Origin: a virus
Reading direction: 5' to 3' (one strand)
Virus record (IMG/VR): IMGVR_UViG_3300042924_004093
Coordinates: 1-24,738 of that record
DNA: 24,738 bases
Position 1 is the first letter of the stretch, and each line of letters starts with the position of its first letter. Both the position numbers and the translations under genes were made by a program. Under the pieces are notes generated by a model. It worked only from the letters and a program-made list of their open reading frames with translations. It had not been told where the DNA came from and ran no database searches. Below, in pieces: positions 14,306 to 20,439 of this stretch.

Positions 14306-14330
14306 TAAGTCCTTGAAAATAAAGGACTTA
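14306..14330 (-). repeat. Stem-loop repeat, copy 4
   Basis: On the minus strand TAAGTCCTT-TATTTTC-AAGGACTTA, a perfect 9-bp stem. Its first three bases are the stop codon of the gene at 14328-14927, so it marks the end of that transcript. Confidence 0.85.
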
Positions 14331-14927
14331 CTTCTTGTAGAGAATGTTGTTTATGGAAAAAGCCATACGTCCAAAGTTAGTTTCTGGGATAAGAGACCCT
14401 TCAAACATGAATGGAGTTGGATTACCACCACGAAGATTTGAGTATGCTTGAGCAATCTTGCCGATTGAGAAGTCTGTTCCAATCTTTGTTGAATCACCGT
14501 TCTTGAAGTAAAGATGAACACCTTCACCTTGAAGTCCGATAATTACGGCATCTTGATTGAACTTCTTTGCAATATCTACACACATCTTTGTAAACTCTTC
14601 ACGAGGAGTTGATTCAGGACGAACAAAAAGAACACTTTCTTCTGTAATATCTTGGAGTTGTTCAGGACTTGCATCCTTCCAATCTGTTCCATCAGGAGCT
14701 TCTTGCCAATGTCCTACCAACATATAACCGCCCATTTTCTTACCTTGTAACATATTGAATAGTTCCTTGTTACGTTGGCGATTTTGCTTCTTTGTGAAAT
14801 TTGAGCGGAACGCGGTAGCAATACAAAAATCCTTGTTTTGCACCATTGATACAAGACGTGATAAACTGGCTTCACTAATTGTTCCGAACTCTGTTAGAGA
14901 TTCTGATACTATATCCTTCAACTTCAT
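14328..14927 (-). CDS. DUF3293-like protein with capsid-targeting-like leader
   Basis: The 199-residue product starts MKLKDIVSESLTEFGTISEAS, with two L/I/V-x-E-[S/A] sites (VSE|S at 7-10, ISE|A at 18-21). These resemble the sites cut by T4-type prohead protease in packaged internal proteins. The body, IATAFRSNFTKKQNRQRNKE, then YMLVGHWQEAPDG and SVLFVRPESTPREEF..AKKFNQDAVIIG, follows the DUF3293 pattern. The relative at 6036-6446 lacks the leader. The ATG is set by ACGGAG six bases upstream. Both promoter classes overlap upstream. Function of the body is unknown. Confidence 0.8.
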   Translation of the reverse strand: MKLKDIVSESLTEFGTISEASLSRLVSMVQNKDFCIATAFRSNFTKKQNRQRNKELFNMLQGKKMGGYMLVGHWQEAPDGTDWKDASPEQLQDITEESVLFVRPESTPREEFTKMCVDIAKKFNQDAVIIGLQGEGVHLYFKNGDSTKIGTDFSIGKIAQAYSNLRGGNPTPFMFEGSLIPETNFGRMAFSINNILYKK

Positions 14928-14961
14928 TTTGGGCTCCGTAATTGTTGTAGATTCACTCTAC

Positions 14962-14995
14962 TATAAATATAAGAAAAAATTATTGTAATTCCAAC
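14962..14995 (-). promoter_or_regulatory. Overlapping class 1 and class 2 promoter elements
   Basis: On the minus strand TTGGAA (14989-14994, within the end of the epimerase gene) lies 17 bp before TATATT, which continues as TATATTTATAG (down to 14961). The site could therefore serve both early and late transcription of the DUF3293-like gene. Confidence 0.55.
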
Positions 14996-15873
14996 CACTT
15001 TCTTAAATCTACCGTTGGTTTCCAATGTAGATGAGTTTGAATCTTGGTTACATCAGCAAGAGTTTCCCAAGCTTCACCTTCTCGTTTAGAGACAAATGTA
15101 ATATCATTACCAATCATTCTTGCCAATTCAATTACAGAATGATTTGTACCCGTTCCAACATTTATTATCTCACCGACGATTTTCGTATTCTCTAAATCGG
15201 AAGCGAGAATATTTGCCTGAACTATGTCTGATACGTGTGTGAAGTCTCTTCTTTGTTCACCCGTCCCAACAACAGTCATAGATTCTCCATTCCTAACTTG
15301 TTTCAGGAATCTACCAACAACAGGAGCATATTGTCCTTTTGTTGGTTCACGTTCACCGTAAACATTGAAGTATCTAAAGATTATCGTTTCTAATCCCCAC
15401 ATAGTATAATATAACTTACAGAGGTCTTCACCTGATTTCTTTGAAGCACAATATGAATTCAAACAATCTGTTGTCATATCTTCACGAAGTGGTGGTGTAT
15501 TTTTTAGACCATAAGTAGAAGATGTAGAAGAATAAATAACACGTTTGATATTGTGTGTTCGTGAAGCTTCAAGAACATTACACGTACCGAGAACGTTTAC
15601 TTCCACGGCCAGTCTTGGGTTGTTTATAATTGGTTGTATTCTAGCTTCTGCCGCAAGATGATATACAATGTAGACACCTTCAAAAAGTGGAAGTATAGAT
15701 TGAAAATCTCGGATGTCAATATGATGATAGGTTGCTTTATCGTTGAAGTAAAATTGTTCATTTGATTCAGCCGATAAATTATCTATGACAATAACTTCAT
15801 GTCCTTCATCAATAAGACGGTCAACCAAATTACTCCCAATAAAACCACAACCACCTGTAACCAAATATCTCAT
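14980..15873 (-). CDS. NAD-dependent nucleotide-sugar epimerase/dehydratase
   Basis: The 297-residue product is an extended short-chain dehydrogenase. [14 protein letters not shown] (5-18) is the NAD-binding GxxGxxG, VIDNL (29-33) binds the adenosine ribose, SSTSSTYG (115-122) holds the catalytic Ser/Thr, and YCASK (141-145) is YxxxK. RYFNVYG and [15 protein letters not shown] are typical of UDP-glucose/UDP-N-acetylglucosamine 4-epimerases. The substrate cannot be fixed from sequence. It may modify host surface sugars or supply a sugar for phage DNA or proteins. AGGAG before ATG; it follows tRNA-Glu on the same strand. Confidence 0.93.
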   Translation of the reverse strand: MRYLVTGGCGFIGSNLVDRLIDEGHEVIVIDNLSAESNEQFYFNDKATYHHIDIRDFQSILPLFEGVYIVYHLAAEARIQPIINNPRLAVEVNVLGTCNVLEASRTHNIKRVIYSSTSSTYGLKNTPPLREDMTTDCLNSYCASKKSGEDLCKLYYTMWGLETIIFRYFNVYGEREPTKGQYAPVVGRFLKQVRNGESMTVVGTGEQRRDFTHVSDIVQANILASDLENTKIVGEIINVGTGTNHSVIELARMIGNDITFVSKREGEAWETLADVTKIQTHLHWKPTVDLRKWLELQ

Positions 15874-15894
15874 AACTTCTCCTATATTAGATTG

Positions 15895-15966
15895 TACAGC
15901 ATACGGGAATCGAACCCGTGTTACCGCCGTGAAAGGGCGGTGTCCTAACCGCTAGACGAATGCTGC
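15895..15966 (-). tRNA. tRNA-Glu (anticodon TTC)
   Basis: Acceptor GCAGCAT pairs with ATGCTGT, discriminator A; anticodon loop CTTTCAC within CCGCC/GGCGG. CCA is not encoded. Confidence 0.95.
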
Positions 15967-15970
15967 GTTA

Positions 15971-16204
15971 TTACTTTTTCTTCCAACCATTCTTATTAGC
16001 ATACTTCGATATTATACTCGATGCCATTTTCTTCGATAAATGCTGGATAAGTTCCTGTTGGTACATATTATATTTACGAATAACTCTCTTTTGTGCCTTT
16101 GTTGCTTTTACAAAAGTGTTTTTTACTTCTTTCCACCGTTCGATGTCTCGTTGAGAACGAGCCCTATCTTTTAGATTTTGTTTTTCATAATCCATCTTTG
16201 CCAT
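15971..16204 (-). CDS. Small basic helical protein between tRNA genes
   Basis: The 77-residue product (MAKMDYEKQNLKDRARSQRD...) is very rich in Lys and Arg and predicted mostly helical, ending KYANKNGWKKK. ACGGAG five bases before ATG gives a strong start. It lies between tRNA-Glu and tRNA-Gly, 5 bp from the former. The charge suggests RNA or DNA binding; no family is recognised. Confidence 0.75.
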   Translation of the reverse strand: MAKMDYEKQNLKDRARSQRDIERWKEVKNTFVKATKAQKRVIRKYNMYQQELIQHLSKKMASSIISKYANKNGWKKK

Positions 16205-16224
16205 AAAAACTCCGTATTAATTGG

Positions 16225-16296
16225 AGCGGAAGACGAGGCTCGAACTCGCAACCAACAGCTTGGAAGGCTGTGACTCTACCATTGAGTTACTTCCGC
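16225..16296 (-). tRNA. tRNA-Gly (anticodon TCC)
   Basis: Acceptor GCGGAAG pairs with CTTCCGC, discriminator T; anticodon loop CTTCCAA within ACAGC/GCTGT. CCA is not encoded. Confidence 0.95.
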
Positions 16297-16300
16297 AATG

Positions 16301-16382
16301 TACCCGAAGAGGGACTTGAACCCCCATGCCTTACGGCACCGCATCCTAAGTGCGGCGTGACTGCCAATTCCACCATTCGGGC
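16301..16382 (-). tRNA. tRNA-Leu (anticodon TAG)
   Basis: An 82-nt tRNA with long variable arm; acceptor GCCCGAA with TTCGGGT, discriminator A; anticodon loop CTTAGGA within CCGCA/TGCGG. It reads CTA and CTG. Confidence 0.95.
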
Positions 16383-16385
16383 ATT

Positions 16386-16470
16386 TGGCGGAAGAAGAGG
16401 GACTCGAACCCCCACAACCTTTCGGTCGGCTGTTTTCAAGACAGCTGCAATACCATTATGCGATTCTTCC
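16386..16470 (-). tRNA. tRNA-Ser (anticodon TGA), CCA encoded
   Basis: Acceptor GGAAGAA pairs with TTCTTCC, discriminator G, then CCA in the DNA, the only one of the 12 with this. Anticodon loop CTTGAAA; long variable arm GACCGAAAGGTTG. It reads TCA and TCG/TCT. Confidence 0.95.
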
Positions 16471-16483
16471 GTTTTTTACTCTG

Positions 16484-16556
16484 TTGTGGAGACAGGGCTC
16501 GAACCTGTACTTTTCTCGTTCAAAGCGAGATGCCTTACCAATTTGGCCACTCCACA
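16484..16556 (-). tRNA. tRNA-Gln (anticodon TTG)
   Basis: Acceptor TGTGGAG pairs with CTCCACA, discriminator A; anticodon loop CTTTGAA within TCTCG/CGAGA. The first base T1 paired to A72 is typical of bacterial tRNA-Gln. Confidence 0.95.
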
Positions 16557-16561
16557 ATGTG

Positions 16562-16635
16562 TAGGGGATGCGGGATTTGAACCCACGACCTCTCGCTCCC
16601 AAAGCGAGCGCTATACCGGACTAAGCCAATCCCCT
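16562..16635 (-). tRNA. tRNA-Pro (anticodon TGG)
   Basis: Acceptor AGGGGAT pairs with ATCCCCT, discriminator A; anticodon loop TTTGGGA within CTCGC/GCGAG. It lies 7 bp after the stop of the gene at 16643-16942 on the same transcript. Confidence 0.93.
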
Positions 16636-16642
16636 ATAACCG

Positions 16643-16942
16643 TCATCTTACAAACCCATCAATCTTATCATACATCTTCTTTGTTTTCCAACCGTAGTTG
16701 AATACAAACCAACCTGCAACTTCCTTTGCAATATACTTTGGTTCACGGAACGTCTTTACATATTCGTCAATAAACCACTTTGTAAATGCAACATCCTCTT
16801 CAAGAGTCCATTCACGCTTAGTAAACCAATAAGGTTGTTGTGCAAACTCTTCATCATATCCTTCAAATCCAACACGACGGAACATTTCGTCAAGTGCTTT
16901 CATTTGAAATTCATCAAGTTTCTTTTGTTTTCTTGGTGTCAT
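16643..16942 (-). CDS. Conserved small phage protein
   Basis: The 99-residue product MTPRKQKKLDEFQMKALDEMF... contains WFTKREWTLEEDVAFTKWF and AGWFVFNYGWKT, many aromatic residues and mixed charge, with no membrane span. It has the look of a small conserved phage protein but I cannot name it. It is the first gene of the six-tRNA transcript, with a very good class 1 promoter about 30 bp upstream. The ribosome site before ATG is weak (AGATAGAAAAA). Confidence 0.78.
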   Translation of the reverse strand: MTPRKQKKLDEFQMKALDEMFRRVGFEGYDEEFAQQPYWFTKREWTLEEDVAFTKWFIDEYVKTFREPKYIAKEVAGWFVFNYGWKTKKMYDKIDGFVR

Positions 16943-16970
16943 TTTTTCTATCTGTTGAATTGATTGAGTA

Positions 16971-17002
16971 CAAGTATACGAAAAAAATCTGACATTTCCA
17001 AA
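16971..17002 (-). promoter_or_regulatory. Class 1 promoter for the six-tRNA transcript
   Basis: TTTGGAA (16996-17002) is followed after 17 bp by TATACTTG (16971-16978). It starts directly after the terminator of the preceding unit. Confidence 0.75.
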
Positions 17003-17004
17003 TA

Positions 17005-17039
17005 AAAAAGTCTCACACCAAGAAAATGTGAGACTTTTT
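17005..17039 (-). terminator. Intrinsic terminator after the capsid-internal-protein unit
   Basis: On the minus strand AAAAAGTCTCACA, a 9-nt loop and TGTGAGACTTTTT form a 13-bp stem followed by more T. It closes the unit that ends with the gene at 17059-17406. Confidence 0.9.
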
Positions 17040-17058
17040 GAACTGGTGTGTAATTTTC

Positions 17059-17406
17059 TTAAAGTGCCGAATAAATAGCGGCATATTCTTTCACATTGAA
17101 TCTTTGTTTTGCCTTGGCTAACATCTCTGTCATCAATTCATTTTCATACTGTTGAATACCATAAGGCATTGTTCCAGCAATCTTTCTGATTTCAGCAGTG
17201 TGGTCAAGTATCTTTGAATACTTTTGTTCTGCTAGAAGTTTAGCGAGTTCAAATAAAGCCTCTGAACGATTTGCTTTCTTTGTGGCTTCTCTCATTCTCT
17301 TCACAGAGTTTTCAACCTTTTGGCTAATCTTTTCTTCGGCTTCCCGAAGTGATTGAAGTGTTTGAGATGCCTCACTAAGTAATTGTTTTCTTGATGATAG
17401 TTTCAT
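17059..17406 (-). CDS. Putative capsid-internal protein with leader (coiled coil)
   Basis: The 115-residue product starts MKLSSRKQLLSEASQTLQSL. LLSE|A at residues 9-13 matches the L-x-E|A site of T4-type prohead protease, so removal of a 12-residue leader would free the mature protein. The first 13 residues are identical to those of the next gene upstream except one, although the bodies differ. The body is helical and charged (EEKISQKVENSVKRMREATKK), with no known fold. It ends the unit closed by the terminator at 17005-17039. Packaging is inferred from the leader alone. Confidence 0.75.
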   Translation of the reverse strand: MKLSSRKQLLSEASQTLQSLREAEEKISQKVENSVKRMREATKKANRSEALFELAKLLAEQKYSKILDHTAEIRKIAGTMPYGIQQYENELMTEMLAKAKQRFNVKEYAAIYSAL

Positions 17407-17432
17407 ATTGTTTACCTAATTCATTTTCAAAT

Positions 17433-18251
17433 TTAGTCTTCTAACCAATCTGCATATTTTGCGAATATACGTTTCCAATTTTTATTCAAAGCCGGTTTAC
17501 TTGAAATAGTTGATTTTACAACAGCAATAATAAAGTTTTTCTTTGCAATAGAAGACCAAGTTTTTCTACGAATCAAAAGAAGAGGAGCAACTTCTGGGTA
17601 TTCTTGTCTCAACAATTCAATAACTGATTCATTCAGCGCCCACTCTAAAATGTCTCCACCATCTGCTCTTGAATAAAGAAACACAATATCTTTACCACCT
17701 TGTCTTACTCTTGGAATACCATTCAAATCGGATGGTTTCTTTAGATAAAGTTCTGATATTCGTGGATAATGTTTTTTCACACTTGCATTATACATATCAA
17801 AAATCTTCTTTAGATTTGCAGTATCAGTTATGAAAATTGATTCCAAGAAATCCGCAATATGTTGAGCCGTGATTTGTTTTCCTTCTAATGACTTTTCGCC
17901 GGCTGAAATAGAAGAAGCATTTGAAGAGAATTCTTGAAGTTGTTTCTTTACAAGTTTAGCCAACACCATTAGTTTGTTTGCATATTGAACATTCTTTTCA
18001 CAGTCAATCAATGCTTGTTTCAATTCATCTTCAGATAGGTTTGTAGGACGAGAATCCATTATTCTATCCCAATCCTTTGAAATATTGAACGAACTAAAAT
18101 TACCCAAATTACTAAGTCTCCAACGAGTTATTTTATCAATAATTGAAAAGTCCACTGCTTCATTCAAAGATTTTTTCTTCTTTGAGTCACGCAGAGACTC
18201 CAACATCGTTGATGCTTCTTTGAGTAATTGTTTTCTTGATGATAACTTCAT
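17433..18251 (-). CDS. Putative capsid-internal protein with leader (large body)
   Basis: The 272-residue product starts MKLSSRKQLLKEASTMLESL, with LLKE|A at 9-13 as likely leader cleavage site. A second site, SLNE|A, follows near residue 28-32. The body has helical N-terminal parts and a strand-rich part (GGKDIVFLYSRADGGDILEW), then a basic C-terminus (KKNFIIAVVKSTISSKPALNKNWKRIF). The size and basic end suggest an enzyme or DNA-bound protein, but no catalytic motif is recognised. GGGGTG four bases before ATG. It follows the gene at 18269 by 17 bp. Confidence 0.75.
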   Translation of the reverse strand: MKLSSRKQLLKEASTMLESLRDSKKKKSLNEAVDFSIIDKITRWRLSNLGNFSSFNISKDWDRIMDSRPTNLSEDELKQALIDCEKNVQYANKLMVLAKLVKKQLQEFSSNASSISAGEKSLEGKQITAQHIADFLESIFITDTANLKKIFDMYNASVKKHYPRISELYLKKPSDLNGIPRVRQGGKDIVFLYSRADGGDILEWALNESVIELLRQEYPEVAPLLLIRRKTWSSIAKKNFIIAVVKSTISSKPALNKNWKRIFAKYADWLED

Positions 18252-18268
18252 TCTACACCCCGTTTATA

Positions 18269-18751
18269 TTAGTCCCACCAAACACGGAATGTGCCGTCTG
18301 ACTCTTTTGATATTTCGTCTGCCTTTAGAGCTGACTTACTTGGCTTTGTTCCCTTGACATAAATACAAGGACTATACTCTCTAGCAAATTGAATTTGAGC
18401 ATCATCTGGAAGCTTTGCGAGAACTTCTGCATTGAACTCATTATATCCTTCTGGCATACCAGCTTTTACAAGTTTGACTGCATCTGCCTTCTTGACAAAG
18501 TTTGTTTCTCTCCAGAACATTTGTGAACCACCATAAGCAGACTTCAACTTCTTTGGGTCATTACCAATACCGATTGGCTTTGGTGCCGGCATACCCATGT
18601 AATCCCACTTCGTTGGTTTTCTACCTGCTGCATATGCGGCATTTATAAATTTTGATGCTCTCTTCCAAGAATCTTCTGATGGTGCCTCATTCATTTGTTG
18701 GACACCTTCTGATAGAAGTCCTGCTAATTTTTTCATTCTAATTGAATCCAT
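18269..18751 (-). CDS. Putative capsid-internal protein with leader
   Basis: The 160-residue product starts MDSIRMKKLAGLLSEGVQQM; LLSE|G at 12-16 fits the L-x-E|G form of the prohead protease site, and MNE|A follows. The body begins EDSWKRASKFINAAYAAGRK and ends in a strand-rich part SPCIYVKGTKPSKSALKADE with a final FRVWWD; no known fold is recognised. The ATG at 18751 has GGAG six bases upstream; an in-frame TTG above it is part of that site. A class 2 promoter element lies about 35 bp upstream, and the gene leads the unit of three leader-bearing proteins. Confidence 0.75.
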   Translation of the reverse strand: MDSIRMKKLAGLLSEGVQQMNEAPSEDSWKRASKFINAAYAAGRKPTKWDYMGMPAPKPIGIGNDPKKLKSAYGGSQMFWRETNFVKKADAVKLVKAGMPEGYNEFNAEVLAKLPDDAQIQFAREYSPCIYVKGTKPSKSALKADEISKESDGTFRVWWD

Positions 18752-18785
18752 CGTATACTCCAAAAAAAAATAGTATGGTTATATC

Positions 18786-18796
18786 CTATAAATATG
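18786..18796 (-). promoter_or_regulatory. Class 2 (putative late) promoter element
   Basis: The minus strand reads CATATTTATAG, whose last three bases are the stop codon of the gene at 18786-19013. It is identical over 11 bp to the element at 19063-19073. Confidence 0.6.
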
Positions 18797-19013
18797 GTTC
18801 AGGTTTTGTTTTCTTACGGGAAAGTAAGAAATAAAATCCAAAAAATAACAGCGCAACCCCATAGAAGATAACGTCTGTAATGAAGTAACTTCCTGTAAGT
18901 TTTGTAGTGAAAGCAAAGGCCGCATCGAATCCAAGAGGATTGAAGAATGTTCCTAAAACCAAACAAGTTTTTGCGAGGTTGTCTCGTAGTTTTTGTCTTT
19001 TTACTATTGCCAT
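18786..19013 (-). CDS. Small membrane protein
   Basis: The 75-residue product (MAIVKRQKLRDNLAKTCLVL...) has a basic N-terminus, a hydrophobic stretch near 16-34 and a strong span YFITDVIFYGVALLFFGFYF (about 43-62), then SRKKTKPEPYL. Two spans or one span with an amphipathic helix are possible. Its last two codons and stop (Tyr-Leu-stop) form part of the class 2 promoter of the next gene. GGGAAG lies upstream of ATG. It is carried behind its own class 2 element at 19063-19073, so it is probably late; a role in lysis or assembly is possible. Confidence 0.75.
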   Translation of the reverse strand: MAIVKRQKLRDNLAKTCLVLGTFFNPLGFDAAFAFTTKLTGSYFITDVIFYGVALLFFGFYFLLSRKKTKPEPYL

Positions 19014-19062
19014 CCGAACTTCCCATGTATTTACCTTGTTGTGGGCAATCTGTTATTTACAA

Positions 19063-19073
19063 CTATAAATATG
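19063..19073 (-). promoter_or_regulatory. Class 2 (putative late) promoter element
   Basis: Minus strand CATATTTATAG, overlapping the stop codon of the gene at 19063-19272 and about 50-60 bp before the membrane gene start. Confidence 0.6.
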
Positions 19074-19272
19074 AGACAACTGGTAACTTCGTCCAACCAT
19101 CCATTTGAGTAATGTCCATCGTTATCCCCCAATAACGAACGAAACAATGTTCAGCTATAACAATGACTTCTGAAATGAGTACCTCATCTCCACGTCTAAA
19201 AATAATCTTCTTACCCTTCAGATGTTTCGGTTGAACTATCTTCGGGTCTACCTCGTTCTCTAATCGCAACAT
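19063..19272 (-). CDS. Small strand-rich protein
   Basis: The 69-residue product starts MLRLENEVDPKIVQPKHLKG and looks like a small beta barrel (KGKKIIFRRGDEVLISEVIVI, read about 20-40, then FVRYWGITMD). I start it at ATG 19272 with AGGGGA seven bases upstream. The frame is open to 19386 and would add a membrane-like stretch, but that region encodes the DUF5522-like gene in another frame. It overlaps that gene by 62 bp. No function is recognised. Confidence 0.65.
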   Translation of the reverse strand: MLRLENEVDPKIVQPKHLKGKKIIFRRGDEVLISEVIVIAEHCFVRYWGITMDITQMDGWTKLPVVSYL

Positions 19273-19411
19273 TCTTATTTCCCCTCTCGTGTTTAGGTTC
19301 AAAAACACAGTGTTTGCAACCACTGCCACAACAAAAACCACGGCGAAGGTGATACGATTCTGTAAACACCTTCTTACCGTGGTCATTTATGTAATAATCT
19401 TCCTCTTTCAT
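19211..19411 (-). CDS. DUF5522-like cysteine-rich small protein
   Basis: The 66-residue product carries VFTESYHLRRGFCCGSGCKH (15-34) then C35, the F-T-x-x-x-H-L-x-R-G-x-C-C-G-x-G-C-x-H-C pattern of DUF5522, a short protein mostly known from Bacteroidota. Four Cys and one His could hold zinc or an iron-sulfur centre. The last 30 residues are charged and not part of the family pattern. Its start lies 5 bp after the stop of the Hc1-like gene; the ribosome site is weak (AAGTAAAGCAA), so coupling is likely. A function is not known. Confidence 0.75.
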   Translation of the reverse strand: MKEEDYYINDHGKKVFTESYHLRRGFCCGSGCKHCVFEPKHERGNKNVAIRERGRPEDSSTETSEG

Positions 19412-19416
19412 TTGCT

Positions 19417-19593
19417 TTACTTGGATTCTTTGCCTTCAGACACAGATGCCTTGTTGTAAGGTGTAATCAACTTCTTAATTGCACCCAACGCCTTACGAGC
19501 GTCTCCTGCACCTTTCTTGAACTTTGAATTGTGTCCGACGGTAAACTCATTGAACAGATTTGTAATTTGTTCGTATAGTTCTTGCTTTGTCAT
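19417..19593 (-). CDS. Small Hc1-like histone-type protein
   Basis: The 58-residue product (MTKQELYEQITNLFNEF...) includes GDARKALGAIKKLITPYNKA and ends SVSEGKESK. The R-K-A-L-x-x-I-K-K-L core matches small Hc1-like histone proteins that are common in Bacteroidota and their phages. Such proteins bind and compact DNA. CAGGAG five or six bases before ATG gives a clear start. A class 2 element lies about 45 bp upstream, which fits expression when new genomes are packed. Confidence 0.78.
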   Translation of the reverse strand: MTKQELYEQITNLFNEFTVGHNSKFKKGAGDARKALGAIKKLITPYNKASVSEGKESK

Positions 19594-19636
19594 AACGTTC
19601 TCCTGTTTGTATAATAGTCGGGATTAGTTCCCTGTT

Positions 19637-19647
19637 AGATAAATAGG
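19637..19647 (-). promoter_or_regulatory. Class 2-like promoter element before the Hc1-like gene
   Basis: Minus strand CCTATTTATCT, directly after the stop codon of the GIY-YIG gene. It differs from the core at the first positions, so it is a weaker match. Confidence 0.4.
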
Positions 19648-20433
19648 TTATGATTGTATTTCATGTTCCCATTTGAAAAAATTTCCTTCGATTCCGTTTT
19701 TGTATTGTTTACCATAAAGATGTAGTCTGAATCCACTAGGGTCTATGTTGAATATTTTCCCCCATTCTGTTGCGGTTTTTCTTTGTCCAATATATTCACC
19801 AATAATACATATGGCATACCCTTTGAATTTTGGATTTTTTTCCCCCACACATACACCACGTTCTTTACGAGTTTGATTCGCCTTTTCAATACTTTCTCGT
19901 GATACTTTTTTGCCTTTGTGCTTCTCGCCTATTTTTCTTTTAGTGTCTTCCGTGTGTTTCCGACCAAATGCAGCATGGTTTTTACCCGTTTTACCAAACC
20001 AATAATTATTTTCACCAGACTTTTTTCCAATGTTATTTTCTGATATTTTTCTACGAGTTTCCGGTGAATGTTGTTTTCCCCACATGACATTACCTTCACC
20101 ACTTCTGGATTCACTCATTTTTTTTCTACTCATTTCACTATGATTTCTTCCAGAAAATAGCGCACCACCAGTTGAAAAATTATTTGCATTGTAGAATATT
20201 GGATCATTACCAGCATCATAATAATTTAACCAATATTCTTCTCTTTCTATCAATTCTTCTTTGGATGAACACGATTCAATTATTTTCTTCTCGAAATTAT
20301 GTTTACCATATTTTCTGATTGCTCGCTTCAAGAAAAGTCCAGATCCAAGATATTTTGGATTATTTTTACTATCTCTACCAATATACTTCTTACCATTGAT
20401 GAGATTCGTAGTCATATAAATAACCATAACCAT
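19648..20433 (-). CDS. GIY-YIG homing endonuclease with NUMOD3 repeats
   Basis: The 261-residue product begins with a GIY-YIG nuclease domain: VIYMTTNLINGKKYIGR (4-20, the first motif reads VIY), then a catalytic Glu in EREEYWL (about 66). Three NUMOD3 DNA-binding repeats follow: GRNHSEMSRKKMSE, GKQHSPETRRKISE and GRKHTEDTKRKIGE. A C-terminal KTATEWGKIFNIDPSGFRLH looks like a helix-turn-helix (NUMOD1/IENR-like). It is more A+T-rich than its neighbours, which fits recent arrival. It sits 6 bp after ribonucleotide reductase with its own AAGGA site and is free-standing, not in an intron. It probably cuts RNR-region DNA of rival phages. Confidence 0.93.
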   Translation of the reverse strand: MVMVIYMTTNLINGKKYIGRDSKNNPKYLGSGLFLKRAIRKYGKHNFEKKIIESCSSKEELIEREEYWLNYYDAGNDPIFYNANNFSTGGALFSGRNHSEMSRKKMSESRSGEGNVMWGKQHSPETRRKISENNIGKKSGENNYWFGKTGKNHAAFGRKHTEDTKRKIGEKHKGKKVSRESIEKANQTRKERGVCVGEKNPKFKGYAICIIGEYIGQRKTATEWGKIFNIDPSGFRLHLYGKQYKNGIEGNFFKWEHEIQS

Positions 20434-20439
20434 TTGTCC

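Noticed and set aside
16270-16701. A 143-residue plus-strand open frame across the tRNA cluster
   Set aside because: It is the antisense of six tRNA genes; its translated text (for example GLEPPCLTAP) is a well-known tRNA artefact.
18814-19026. Alternative 70-residue frame beginning MGSSDGNSKK
   Set aside because: It overlaps the membrane gene entirely, and the membrane gene has the more natural composition and ends at a promoter shared with its stop codon.
19063-19386. Longer form of the small strand-rich gene with an N-terminal membrane stretch
   Set aside because: The extra part overlaps the DUF5522-like gene, and the internal ATG at 19272 has the good ribosome site.
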